From the IMG/VR virus record IMGVR_UViG_3300023178_000043, positions 1 to 64,000 of that record: a DNA stretch of 64,000 nt. One strand, given 5' to 3'. The position numbers and the translations under genes were made by a program. The notes under the pieces were generated by a model that did no database searches, had not been told where the DNA came from, and was given only the letters and a program-made list of their open reading frames with translations. This document shows positions 28,323 through 37,020 of the stretch, piece by piece. The number at the start of each line of letters is the position of its first letter. Position 1 is the stretch's first letter. This DNA comes from a virus.

Positions 28323-30770
28323 ATGGCAGGTGAACGCAGATATACCAGAATACCTCCAGAGAGCACAGGTGACCGCATATACATGGTTCATACGGCTAGA
28401 ATTCCGTATGACGGTAAAGATGCAAATTATAACTGGCAAATTGGTGAATTTTATACAACAGAAGATAGTAACTCAAATACCATAACAATACACATTCATG
28501 GTGTGTGGGAAGAAACTACAACTAGTGGTTATTTAGAAGTCCATTACGACAAAAATACAAAGAATTTAACCGAAAGACAACCTGCCAACGATAAGCCTAT
28601 TAGAGATAGTGATGGAACACAAAGAGCACTTGTTAATGGAACTCCTGAAGACATCTATGTTAATACAAATCACATTATGGGATATGACAATCCAGAATAT
28701 GGTTTGGATATTGACCGATTTGGTTCCGCAAACGTAAGATTTGCCGAAGGTCCACCAGAAATTAGTGCTTTTGGTAAACTAAGAACAACTGAACCAAAAC
28801 TACTAGCACAATACGACTTTTCTAAAAGTGAACGAAATGACCAATTTGTAAATTCACAAGAAGGAAAGGGTTCAAAATCTTGGGAAGCTGACGTTGGTGC
28901 TATTAGATTAAGAGTATCCGGTGACCCCGATACAAATGACCGTGTTACAAATACGAGTAATTTGTTTCATCCGGCTATACCAAATTCTGGTATTTTTTAT
29001 TCGTTTGCCGCAAGAAAAGCCGGAGTTGATGTTGGTGTGGTTAGAAACTTTGGTCCATTTGACGCAACAGATGGATTCTTTTTTCAGACATTTGGTGAAG
29101 ATGGTAGTGGAAATACAAAATTACGAATTGTGCATAGATATACCTTAGAGGGAAATGCTACAGTCAACCACGTAATAGAACAGGCAGATTGGAATAGAGA
29201 TACACTTCTTGGAACAGGTGGTGGTACTAATCCATCTGGTATGTTATTAGATTTAACAAAAATTAATAACTATTGGGTAGATTATCAATTTGTTGGTGGT
29301 GGTCGTACTCGTTGGGGTGTGTTCTATAAAGGTGAACGAGTAATTTGTCACGAAATGAACCACGCAAATGCAACAGATGGGTTGGCACTATCCACTCACA
29401 ATCCGTTAGGAAACCCAAATAGACCACTTTGTTGGGCAATTGCAAATAGAGCAGGAGCAGGAACTCCAGATGGAACCAACTCTGACTTATTTGCATATGG
29501 TGGTGCCGTTTACCTTGAAAGTGATGCTGACCCACTAGAAGAAGCTAGTCCAAAAAGGTATAGTAATACCAGCACACTTCTTCTGTCTGGAAGTACTAGT
29601 ACTGACTATTACCGAGCGGGAACAAGTACGACATATGCTTTTACATTGAGTCCCACTCAATATTTACCAGAAGCGGAAGCCGCTATAGCTAACGGATTTA
29701 CATTATCTAGTGGTCAAAGAGAAAACCATTCAATGTATAAACCGGAACTTTTACAAGTATCTGCGTATAAAGATGGTGATGATACAATAGATGCAAAAAT
29801 TGAAGTTAGAGTATTTTCAAAGTGTGTTCTCCGTGGAGAAAACTGGAACGATGTTAGTTTTACTACAGTACAAGTTGATACTGATGCGGGAGACATAGGC
29901 CACTTAGCACACGGACCAGAGTTAGCAAGATTTATAATAGATGGTCAAGGTGAATTCAATTTTGATAACATTTTTACAACCAATCAAAATGGTTCTATTT
30001 CAAATAACGCCGACCAATCATTTGCTAGAAATAGTCAACCACTATCTTCATTTTCACAATCAGCTGACCCCGAAGGCACAGGAGTAGAACGTGTTGTGGT
30101 CAAAGTAAAAGACCATCCACTCTATGGTTCTGATATTCATTTCTTTAATGACAAAAATCAAGTTACTTTACGTGACCCAACAAACGCCAGTGACCCAACA
30201 ATTCTTGCAGGCTTCAGTAGTACAGGTTCTCTAAAAAGAACAGAAGGTGATTGGTACTACTTGTCCTTTATTGACAGAGACGAAGCGTGGTTATACACAA
30301 GTACAACTGACATTGACAACGATAGAACTCCTAGACAATTAACGGTTAGTGGTGTAACCGGAACCATAACAGAGGGAGATGAAATCTATGTTGTTCCAGA
30401 AATGACCGCTTCTATTTTACAGAGTGGTTCAAGTGTACTTAGAGTTGAAGGTAGGTCTACTGCATCACTTGATATTGGTATTGTTTCAGCTGCCTTTACT
30501 AGTTCTACTGGTGCTACGGGAACTGTTGATTCTATTACAACTGGTTCAGCAACAAGTTATCCACTAGATTACAAAACTTCACTATTGGCTCTATCACAAG
30601 CTGACGCAGGATTTACCTTATCTAGTGGTGTTGGACTTGCAGACCAAAACGCATTATATGGTCCTCCTCCACCAAGAGCAGCTTGGACATTTATGGCTAG
30701 AAACTTAACTGCCAAATCATACGATGTAGCCACTCGTTGGAATATGACTTGGAAAGAGCGTATACAGTGA
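28323..30770 (+). CDS. large virion protein with lectin-like domain (815 aa)
   Basis: Conserved-looking N-terminus (RYTRIPPESTGDRIYMVHTARI) and a jelly-roll region at about residues 165-400, including NNYWVDYQFVGGGRTRWGVF, which suggests a carbohydrate-binding or capping module. The C-terminal half is Ser/Thr-rich. Reads through without frameshift. Its TGA nearly touches the next ATG. Likely tail- or neck-attached. Confidence 0.6.
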   Translation: MAGERRYTRIPPESTGDRIYMVHTARIPYDGKDANYNWQIGEFYTTEDSNSNTITIHIHGVWEETTTSGYLEVHYDKNTKNLTERQPANDKPIRDSDGTQRALVNGTPEDIYVNTNHIMGYDNPEYGLDIDRFGSANVRFAEGPPEISAFGKLRTTEPKLLAQYDFSKSERNDQFVNSQEGKGSKSWEADVGAIRLRVSGDPDTNDRVTNTSNLFHPAIPNSGIFYSFAARKAGVDVGVVRNFGPFDATDGFFFQTFGEDGSGNTKLRIVHRYTLEGNATVNHVIEQADWNRDTLLGTGGGTNPSGMLLDLTKINNYWVDYQFVGGGRTRWGVFYKGERVICHEMNHANATDGLALSTHNPLGNPNRPLCWAIANRAGAGTPDGTNSDLFAYGGAVYLESDADPLEEASPKRYSNTSTLLLSGSTSTDYYRAGTSTTYAFTLSPTQYLPEAEAAIANGFTLSSGQRENHSMYKPELLQVSAYKDGDDTIDAKIEVRVFSKCVLRGENWNDVSFTTVQVDTDAGDIGHLAHGPELARFIIDGQGEFNFDNIFTTNQNGSISNNADQSFARNSQPLSSFSQSADPEGTGVERVVVKVKDHPLYGSDIHFFNDKNQVTLRDPTNASDPTILAGFSSTGSLKRTEGDWYYLSFIDRDEAWLYTSTTDIDNDRTPRQLTVSGVTGTITEGDEIYVVPEMTASILQSGSSVLRVEGRSTASLDIGIVSAAFTSSTGATGTVDSITTGSATSYPLDYKTSLLALSQADAGFTLSSGVGLADQNALYGPPPPRAAWTFMARNLTAKSYDVATRWNMTWKERIQ

Positions 30771-30771
30771 T

Positions 30772-31467
30772 ATGTCGATGCTCCCAATGTTTTATAACCA
30801 GTGGGGATACTGGGGACTATTCAACAAGGTCACATTTGACGGACCAAATAAATTAATTTACATTGTTGATGAAATTACAGAAATTGATGTAAAACGTGAC
30901 ATTTATAGTGCTTGGAAAGAATGGGTATTGGTTGATGGTCATATTAATTCAAAATTCCAACCAGCCATCCGCGGAACAGGCGGCGACCCCCTTGGTGGTG
31001 GAACATTTCTAGACGGATATTTCTTTTTAATCAATGGTTGGAAACTGGTTCCCCCCAAAGATAATCTTACCACCGATATTAATATTACGGGCAACCTTTA
31101 TGATGAAGCAGGCGGTAATATCTTTGCTTCTCCTGACCCAGACGTAAGACTTATTCGTTCTACTGTTTCTAGTCGTGCTACAAGAACTATTACCGAAGTT
31201 ACCGCCTCTATTTCGTATCCAGAGGGAACAATTGTTACTGCATCACTTGCACCGGGAACAGTTGTTACTGCTTCACTAGACCCAAATACCGTAGTAACTG
31301 CGTCCCTAACGACCGCACAAGAAACTATGTTACTAGAGGTCTATCGTCTCCTTGGTCTGGACCCAACAAGACCATTGGTTGTCTCACCAACATCCAGAAC
31401 CGCTGGTTCAGAAATTTCTCAATCCATCGCTGTCGCTGGTTCGGAGTATACAGCACAGAGGCTCTAG
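30772..31467 (+). CDS. virion-associated protein (231 aa)
   Basis: The N-terminal half (KVTFDGPNKLIYIVDEITEIDVKRDIYSAWKEW...YFFLINGWKLVPP) resembles a small protein family found in tail clusters of many marine phages, from memory. C-terminus has three imperfect repeats of GTVVTASL. Function unknown. Confidence 0.55.
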   Translation: MSMLPMFYNQWGYWGLFNKVTFDGPNKLIYIVDEITEIDVKRDIYSAWKEWVLVDGHINSKFQPAIRGTGGDPLGGGTFLDGYFFLINGWKLVPPKDNLTTDINITGNLYDEAGGNIFASPDPDVRLIRSTVSSRATRTITEVTASISYPEGTIVTASLAPGTVVTASLDPNTVVTASLTTAQETMLLEVYRLLGLDPTRPLVVSPTSRTAGSEISQSIAVAGSEYTAQRL

Positions 31468-31470
31468 TAG

Positions 31471-31830
31471 ATGGCTACCATTACTTATGTAGTAGACCCA
31501 CTTAACATCTTGACGATGGGGTTAATCAGTGGCGACCCACTCAATTTAATTACTGATGGATTCGTCACTGCAATTATTGAAGAAGAAATAGTCGAGGTAG
31601 AAGAAGGTATTGGTTCTGGTGCAGTTGACCCACTTGAACCTTGGAATCCGTGGTCAACACAAAAGAAAAAGAAAAAGAAAATTACTGCTAGAGTATTTAT
31701 AGATGGTAAAGAATACGAAGAATCGGTAATTGTAGATGACTTGACAGTAAATGTCAAAGACGTTAAATTAGAACTTAGTAAACAACTTAATGAGATAAAA
31801 ATCAATATTATCTTACCGGAGGAAAAATGA
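31471..31830 (+). CDS. protein of unknown function (119 aa)
   Basis: Starts with a short hydrophobic N-terminus, has a run of six Lys near residue 68, then a beta/helix domain. Stop overlaps the next ATG. Not recognised. Confidence 0.5.
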   Translation: MATITYVVDPLNILTMGLISGDPLNLITDGFVTAIIEEEIVEVEEGIGSGAVDPLEPWNPWSTQKKKKKKITARVFIDGKEYEESVIVDDLTVNVKDVKLELSKQLNEIKINIILPEEK

Positions 31831-32060
31831 CAGACATACAAACCAGAAATGGAATCAAGAAAGGTGATGAAGTAATCTTCACTGGCCCGTCAAAAATACA
31901 CACACAACATGGGTCATTTGCTCAAGGCATTTTAAAGAAAGGAAAAGCGTATATGGTTGAATTTGTTTTTCCCGGCGACGACTATGAACAAATTGAATTA
32001 CTCGGAGAACCAGAACATCTTTTCATTCATGACCAGTTCCTTAAAATCGGACCAAGGTGA
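31827..32060 (+). CDS. small SH3-like protein (77 aa)
   Basis: Compact beta-rich protein (GIKKGDEVIFTGPSKI...MVEFVFPGDDYEQIELLGE) whose strand pattern suggests an SH3-like barrel. GGAGG before the ATG. No function assigned. Confidence 0.5.
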   Translation: MTDIQTRNGIKKGDEVIFTGPSKIHTQHGSFAQGILKKGKAYMVEFVFPGDDYEQIELLGEPEHLFIHDQFLKIGPR

Positions 32061-32395
32061 TGTGGAACAATACTAGAGTGAAAATTACTCCAATAGAGGA
32101 GATGGAAGGATTACAATTTGCAACTCATTATTTTGGTGATTACAACGAAATTTTTATTTCTCCATCAATAATAGAAGAACTAAAAACAGGTCAACGTAGA
32201 GATTTAAAATATGTTATGTTGTCTTGGGAACGACCCGGCAGAGACATTCACGAAGATATGAAAACTTTAGTTAATCAATTTAAGTCAATGCCTAGTGGAC
32301 CTATCAATTTTGATGTAAACGAAAAAATACAAGAATACAACAAACAATTAACAGGAAAGCCGCGAATAATCGTTTCCCCACTTTTTATGGAGTAA
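32057..32395 (+). CDS. protein of unknown function (112 aa)
   Basis: Overlaps the gene before. Mixed alpha/beta; no domain recognised. ATG ATG start; either may be used. Confidence 0.55.
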   Translation: MMWNNTRVKITPIEEMEGLQFATHYFGDYNEIFISPSIIEELKTGQRRDLKYVMLSWERPGRDIHEDMKTLVNQFKSMPSGPINFDVNEKIQEYNKQLTGKPRIIVSPLFME

Positions 32396-32398
32396 AAC

Positions 32399-33454
32399 GT
32401 GTTTAAATATTTAGTATTACTAGCATCAATGGTTATTGCTACTGTTGCTGCTTTCTTTTCCATTTCTGGATTAGGAAGTCTATTTGCGGGAGCGTTCATT
32501 CCCGTCGTGGTTATGGCTTCAAGTCTAGAAGCAGGTAAATTAGTTACCGCTTCGTTTCTAACCAGACATTGGAAAGACTTAACGGTTCTGTTAAGGTTTT
32601 ACTATATAGTAGCTACAGGTGTGTTAATTTTAATCACATCAGCGGGTATCTACGGGTTTCTTACTGCGGCCTACCAAACAACCGCAGACCAACTTAGTAT
32701 CGTGACTCAACAAGCAAATGTGTTAGAGTTGAGAAAAGAACGATACCAAGAACAACTTGATTTATATAGTGGTGAAAGAGAAAGAATTAGTCAAACAATC
32801 CTACAATTAACAGAGGGTTTGACCAACAACCAAATTCAGTATGTTGACCAAGAAACAGGACAACTGGTCACCAGCACATCAAGTGCAACACGAAATGCTA
32901 TCCAAGAACAACTCAATATTGCTACCACAGAAAGAGACGAAATATCGGACAGAATTGAGGAGGCAACCGATAGTATTACATCACTAGACATACAACGAAT
33001 TGACCTAGAAGCAAACAACGAAGTGGCTGCTGAAATCGGTCCACTCCGTTATATGTCCAATCTTACAGGTTGGTCAATGGACAAGGTGGTCAACATATTT
33101 GCACTCTTAATTGTCTTTGTTTTTGACCCATTAGCAGTATCATTGGTCATTGGATACAACCGACTTGCTATGTTACCAAAGGTGGTCAAAGATGAAAAGA
33201 AATACGAAATCTATAAGGAAGTAGAAGAAAAAGAATCTACTAAAGAAGAAACTATAGAAATTCTTGTAGATGATGCAGAAGATTATATTCCAGAAGAAAC
33301 TGTAACAGAAGAGGAAGAACTTACCGTAAATGTAACAATACCTACCGATGACCTTGACAAAGAGGGTGCAGAGGTGTTAGATTTAGAGAGTAAGCCAGAA
33401 GTAGACTTTCAACCTCCTGTAAAAAACAGATGGGGAATGCGTAGAAATCCATAA
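32399..33454 (+). CDS. four-span membrane protein with long periplasmic or cytoplasmic coiled coil (351 aa)
   Basis: GTG start after TATGGAG. Spans at about 5-23, 27-45, 66-92 and 226-250; between the last two lies a 130-residue coiled coil (QANVLELRKERYQEQLDLYSG). Long acidic C-terminal tail. Similar membrane/coiled-coil proteins occur in T4-like marine phages, without known function. Sits among late genes; could act in lysis timing or membrane remodelling. Confidence 0.6.
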   Translation: MFKYLVLLASMVIATVAAFFSISGLGSLFAGAFIPVVVMASSLEAGKLVTASFLTRHWKDLTVLLRFYYIVATGVLILITSAGIYGFLTAAYQTTADQLSIVTQQANVLELRKERYQEQLDLYSGERERISQTILQLTEGLTNNQIQYVDQETGQLVTSTSSATRNAIQEQLNIATTERDEISDRIEEATDSITSLDIQRIDLEANNEVAAEIGPLRYMSNLTGWSMDKVVNIFALLIVFVFDPLAVSLVIGYNRLAMLPKVVKDEKKYEIYKEVEEKESTKEETIEILVDDAEDYIPEETVTEEEELTVNVTIPTDDLDKEGAEVLDLESKPEVDFQPPVKNRWGMRRNP

Positions 33455-33455
33455 T

Positions 33456-34352
33456 ATGACTAATCTAGGTTACTGTTGTATCAATTTGACTCTTGCTGAC
33501 GAAGGTATTCGCACCTCTCGTAGTATGATTCAACGTACATTCAAAGCTAAAGGCATCAAGTATGCCTCTGAATTGGCTCTTGAAAATGTGCGCGATTTAC
33601 ATAAAATTATTGCATGGAATATCCAGAATGGAGTACGACTATATCGTATTACTTCTGACCTATTCCCGTAGGAAAGCGAATACCAGATAGAAGACCTGCC
33701 AGACAACGACAAGATAATTAATAAATTACGAGAGATAGGGCAGTTGATTAAACTATCTGGTATTCGTGTATCCTTTCACCCTAGTCATTTTGTCAAGTTG
33801 GGTTCCGAGCGTGAGTCGGTCATTCAAAACGGTATTGAGAATGTTGACCACCATGCCAAAATCTTTGACCTCATGGAACTACCCAAGACTCATGAGTACC
33901 CCATTAACATCCATATCGGGTCCAAGGGGTCCAGTAAGGAACAAACTATCAAACGTTTCCTCAACAGCATTGACCGACTCTCCGACTCTGCTCGGTCACG
34001 CCTCGTAGTTGAGAACGACGACAAAGCCTCTCTATATTCGGTCAAACAACTATGTGATATCCTAGACGATACACCCGTTACATTTGACTATTTCCACCAT
34101 ACTTTTCATACTGATGATGTATCTGAGGAAGATGCATTTTTCATGGCGTATGAGACTTGGGGTGACCATACACCCCTATTCCATTATTCAGATAGTAGAC
34201 AGCGGTACGAGGATAGCAAGTCCAAAAATACCGCTCACGCTGACTATCTTTACAATCCTATCAACACATATGATATGCCTGTTGATATTGACTTGGAAGC
34301 AAAGTCCAAGGAGCTTGCACTATTCAAATACTGGAATGACTTCAGCACTTGA
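33456..34352 (+). CDS. uvsE: UV damage endonuclease UvdE, interrupted by an in-frame TAG
   Basis: Two pieces, 33456-33671 (71 aa) and 33672-34352, lie in the same frame and join into a 298-codon UvdE of normal length. Part one has LGYCCINLTL and ITSDLFP; part two has the SEYQIEDLP, SFHP, NIHIG, VENDD and FDYFHHTFH segments that carry the metal-binding residues. The only break is TAG at 33669-33671, exactly where the family reads FPW, so one G-to-A change (TGG to TAG) explains it. UvdE nicks next to UV photoproducts. Unless TAG is read through or suppressed, the gene is inactive; a restart at 33744 would lack the N-terminal part of the barrel. Confidence 0.85.
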
Positions 34353-34367
34353 CAAGGAGAGGTGGTC

Positions 34368-34985
34368 ATGATAAGTTACTTAATAACAACACATAATGAA
34401 GGTCAATGTATCTATACATTGTTAAATCAGATTACATCTTTTATGTCTGATGATGATGAAATTGTTATTGTAGATGATAACTCTGATGACAGAGAAACAT
34501 TGGCTATCATAGAAGAATTTGAGATGAAACACAATGTTTATGTGTTTAAGCATGACCTAAATAAAGACTTTGCTAGTCACAAAAATTTTGGTAAAGAACA
34601 ATGTAGTAAAGAATGGATTTTTCAGATTGACGCAGATGAAACCGTGTCAGACTTCTTGTTACAAAACATTCACACACTACTAGAATACAACGAAGAAATA
34701 GAACTTTTAGCAGTACCAAGGGTCAATATCGTAAATGGATTGACTCAGGAAGATGTACAAAAATGGCGTTGGAGAGTCAATGAAATGGGCTGGGTAATGT
34801 GGCCTGACTTCCAAACCAGAATCTTCCAAAATAAACCAGATATTAGATGGAAAAACAAGGTGCATGAGGTGATTACTGGTCACAAATCATTCACTACGTT
34901 ACCAGAAGAAAAAGAGTGGGCTCTCTATCATATCAAAGATATTGACAGACAGAGAGCACAAAATGCATTGTACGAGACGATTTAA
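34368..34985 (+). CDS. family 2 glycosyltransferase (205 aa)
   Basis: GT-A fold motifs: ISYLITTHNE at the N-terminus, IVIVDDNSDD (about 32-41) and QIDADE (near 82) for nucleotide-sugar and metal binding. ATG at 34368 after AAGGAG; the GTG 6 nt upstream is less likely. May glycosylate virion proteins, host surface or modified DNA; target unknown. Confidence 0.8.
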   Translation: MISYLITTHNEGQCIYTLLNQITSFMSDDDEIVIVDDNSDDRETLAIIEEFEMKHNVYVFKHDLNKDFASHKNFGKEQCSKEWIFQIDADETVSDFLLQNIHTLLEYNEEIELLAVPRVNIVNGLTQEDVQKWRWRVNEMGWVMWPDFQTRIFQNKPDIRWKNKVHEVITGHKSFTTLPEEKEWALYHIKDIDRQRAQNALYETI

Positions 34986-35013
34986 GTACATATGTATATT
35001 AATAGGTTATAAT

Positions 35014-35035
35014 AAAACAGCACCACTCCTGTTTT
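35014..35035 (+). terminator. possible terminator
   Basis: AAAACAG-8 nt-CTGTTTT hairpin followed by AATTGTTT, between the glycosyltransferase and the transglycosylase genes. Weak stem. Confidence 0.35.
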
Positions 35036-35062
35036 AATTGTTTCACTTAACAAGGAGTTCTA

Positions 35063-35617
35063 ATGAAGATTAGGCTTATGTTAAGCTTTTTAGCAGTAGG
35101 TAGTTTAAGTAGTTTTGTACCAGAAAAAATTGAAGAAAATATTCCTGTCGTAGAGATAGAAGAAATAGTAGTAAGTGAACCGCCAAAGGTTCATCAGCTA
35201 GACGAACTGATTGAAGCAATCGGTCAGTTAGAAAGCAACAATCGTTATGATGTGGTAAATCGTCATGGGTTTATGGGTAAGTATCAATTCAGTCCAAGAA
35301 CAGTAGCATACCTTGGATATGATGTTACAAGAGAACAATTCCTTAATAACCCAGAGTTACAGGATAGTGTAATGGTTTCTTATCTAAGAAGCAATTACTC
35401 AAGTTTACAACATCATATCATGGTGTATGGGTACACGGTACATAACGGGGTATACATTACACCATCGTCAATCCTCGCTGGTGCTCACTTTGCTGGTGCT
35501 AGAGGAATGAAAAGGTTTTTAGAAAACAATGTTGGAACAACAGATTCCAATGGTATGACAATTACAAGATATATGGAAAAATTTACAGATTACGAATTAA
35601 ATCTAGAGGATCTATAA
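35063..35617 (+). CDS. exported lytic transglycosylase-like protein (184 aa)
   Basis: Signal peptide-like start (MKIRLMLSFLAVGSLSSF), spacer, then an SLT-type domain: IGQLESNNRYD with catalytic Glu57, GFMGKYQFSP (69-78), and the C-terminal AGAHFAGARGMKRFL. Cleaves peptidoglycan in the periplasm. With a signal it fits a secreted endolysin or a tail-associated wall-piercing enzyme; it sits near the spike gene, which lacks its own lysozyme domain. AAGGAG site. Confidence 0.75.
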   Translation: MKIRLMLSFLAVGSLSSFVPEKIEENIPVVEIEEIVVSEPPKVHQLDELIEAIGQLESNNRYDVVNRHGFMGKYQFSPRTVAYLGYDVTREQFLNNPELQDSVMVSYLRSNYSSLQHHIMVYGYTVHNGVYITPSSILAGAHFAGARGMKRFLENNVGTTDSNGMTITRYMEKFTDYELNLEDL

Positions 35618-35618
35618 T

Positions 35619-35918
35619 ATGGTAGTGGTGCTGGTTATATCTATTCTTGCAAATATTGCATTGATATATTCGTCGTTAATAACTCTTAGAAAGTTAGAAC
35701 AATTTGAAGATATTACAGAAGAGTATGAATCTCGTATATTATGGTTTTATGAAACTGCAAGTGATATTTTAGCAACCGCCCGTAAACTCGACAAAAGGGA
35801 GATGTTTGAAAAAGATGATGAAGTAGGACAACTATTTGAACAACTAATTGACGCCACAGGCGAACTAAGGAAGCTAATTTATGTCACCGAAGAAGAGACG
35901 GAGGAAAGCGAAGGGTAG
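35619..35918 (+). CDS. small membrane-anchored coiled-coil protein (99 aa)
   Basis: One N-terminal span (VVVLVISILANIALIYSSL), then a charged helix. A similar small gene precedes gp55 in T4-like cyanophages as far as I recall. Overlaps the sigma factor gene by 38 nt. Confidence 0.6.
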   Translation: MVVVLVISILANIALIYSSLITLRKLEQFEDITEEYESRILWFYETASDILATARKLDKREMFEKDDEVGQLFEQLIDATGELRKLIYVTEEETEESEG

Positions 35919-36612
35919 AGTTTATTGGACACAAGAAACACAAGACGCTATCATTCGGTACAATACAGAACCAGACGAATTATTTAGAGAAAAAATATTT
36001 AGGGACCACATATACGAGCCACTAGACAAGATGGCCGAAAATATAATTAACCGCTTTAAATTTCCTTATATGGATGGTTCATTTGAGGATATCAAAAGTG
36101 AAGTTATTTCTTACCTAATTTTAAAGCTCCCAAATTTCACTGAAGACAAAGGCAAGTCCTTCAGTTACTTTTCGGTTGTAGCTAAAAACTACCTCATACT
36201 CCAGAATAACAAACGATACAAAGAAGAGAAACGCACGGTTTATTTATCCGACAAAACCGATGAAAGTTATTCTGTTCAAGATACTCTGGTCGTAGACCCC
36301 AACGATTCATATCACGAACCAGAACGAGTTGAGTTTATAAAATTATTCATAAAATATTGGGACGGCAACTTACACCAAATTTTTCCAAAAGACAAAGATT
36401 TGGAGATTGGTTATGCAATATTGCTACTTTTAAGTAAGTCCGGTCACATCAACAATTTCAACAAAAAAGCAATCTACTTAATGATACGAGACATTACAGA
36501 TTGTAAAACCAGTGATATTACAAAAATCGTAAAAGAACTAAAGGTTATACTTGACAGACAATATAAATACTTTCAAAAGACCGGCAGAATATCCGAATAC
36601 TTTGACAAGTAA
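35881..36612 (+). CDS. gp55: late-transcription sigma factor, gp55-like (243 aa)
   Basis: Basic N-terminus, a sigma region 2-like core (GSFEDIKSEVISYLILKLPNFTEDKGKS with aromatic FSYFSVVAKNYLI), then a helical C-terminal part, the layout of gp55 in T4 and cyanophages. It would direct host RNA polymerase to late promoters; the TA(C/T)TTATA motif before many genes here is the natural candidate site. Longer than T4 gp55 (185 aa). Confidence 0.75.
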   Translation: MSPKKRRRKAKGRVYWTQETQDAIIRYNTEPDELFREKIFRDHIYEPLDKMAENIINRFKFPYMDGSFEDIKSEVISYLILKLPNFTEDKGKSFSYFSVVAKNYLILQNNKRYKEEKRTVYLSDKTDESYSVQDTLVVDPNDSYHEPERVEFIKLFIKYWDGNLHQIFPKDKDLEIGYAILLLLSKSGHINNFNKKAIYLMIRDITDCKTSDITKIVKELKVILDRQYKYFQKTGRISEYFDK

Positions 36613-36613
36613 A

Positions 36614-36621
36614 TATTTATA
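36614..36621 (+). promoter_or_regulatory. late-promoter-like motif TATTTATA
   Basis: 17 nt before the 126-aa gene, right after the gp55 stop. Confidence 0.6.
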
Positions 36622-36638
36622 GTAAATGGAGATTTACT

Positions 36639-37019
36639 ATGGAACAGCCAATATTTGACGACAAAACTTTATCTGGTGTTTTCAAAGACATTTACGAAAA
36701 TACAGAAAGTAAAAGACAACAAATAAACACATACATAACAAAGCTAGTTCAGCTAATCAGAACCCCAGAAGACGCAACTGTTCTCGGACCCATCATAAAA
36801 GATTTTATGGAGGTCAATGTTAAGAACGACGAACACATTGTTCGTGTCGCACAGATTGCTCAAAGAGCTATGTCCATTGGTGCCAAAGCGTCATCCACTT
36901 CTGACCTACTAACGGAAGAAGAAAAGAACCAACTTCTCAGTAACATCAGTTTTGAGATTGATGAGTTGCAAGAAGAGGCAAAACAGGTTGAGGAAGAACT
37001 GCAAAACCTGAGAAGTTAG
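36639..37019 (+). CDS. helical coiled-coil protein (126 aa)
   Basis: Entirely helical, with an acidic coiled coil at the C-terminus (EIDELQEEAKQVEEELQNL). Directly upstream of the spike gene (1 nt apart) and thus probably a baseplate assembly or tail factor; not recognised. Confidence 0.55.
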   Translation: MEQPIFDDKTLSGVFKDIYENTESKRQQINTYITKLVQLIRTPEDATVLGPIIKDFMEVNVKNDEHIVRVAQIAQRAMSIGAKASSTSDLLTEEEKNQLLSNISFEIDELQEEAKQVEEELQNLRS

Positions 37020-37020
37020 T

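Noticed and set aside
33669-33671. Genome-wide reassignment of TAG to an amino acid
   Set aside because: Several intact genes end in TAG directly before their neighbours start, and no CTA-anticodon tRNA is seen in the array.
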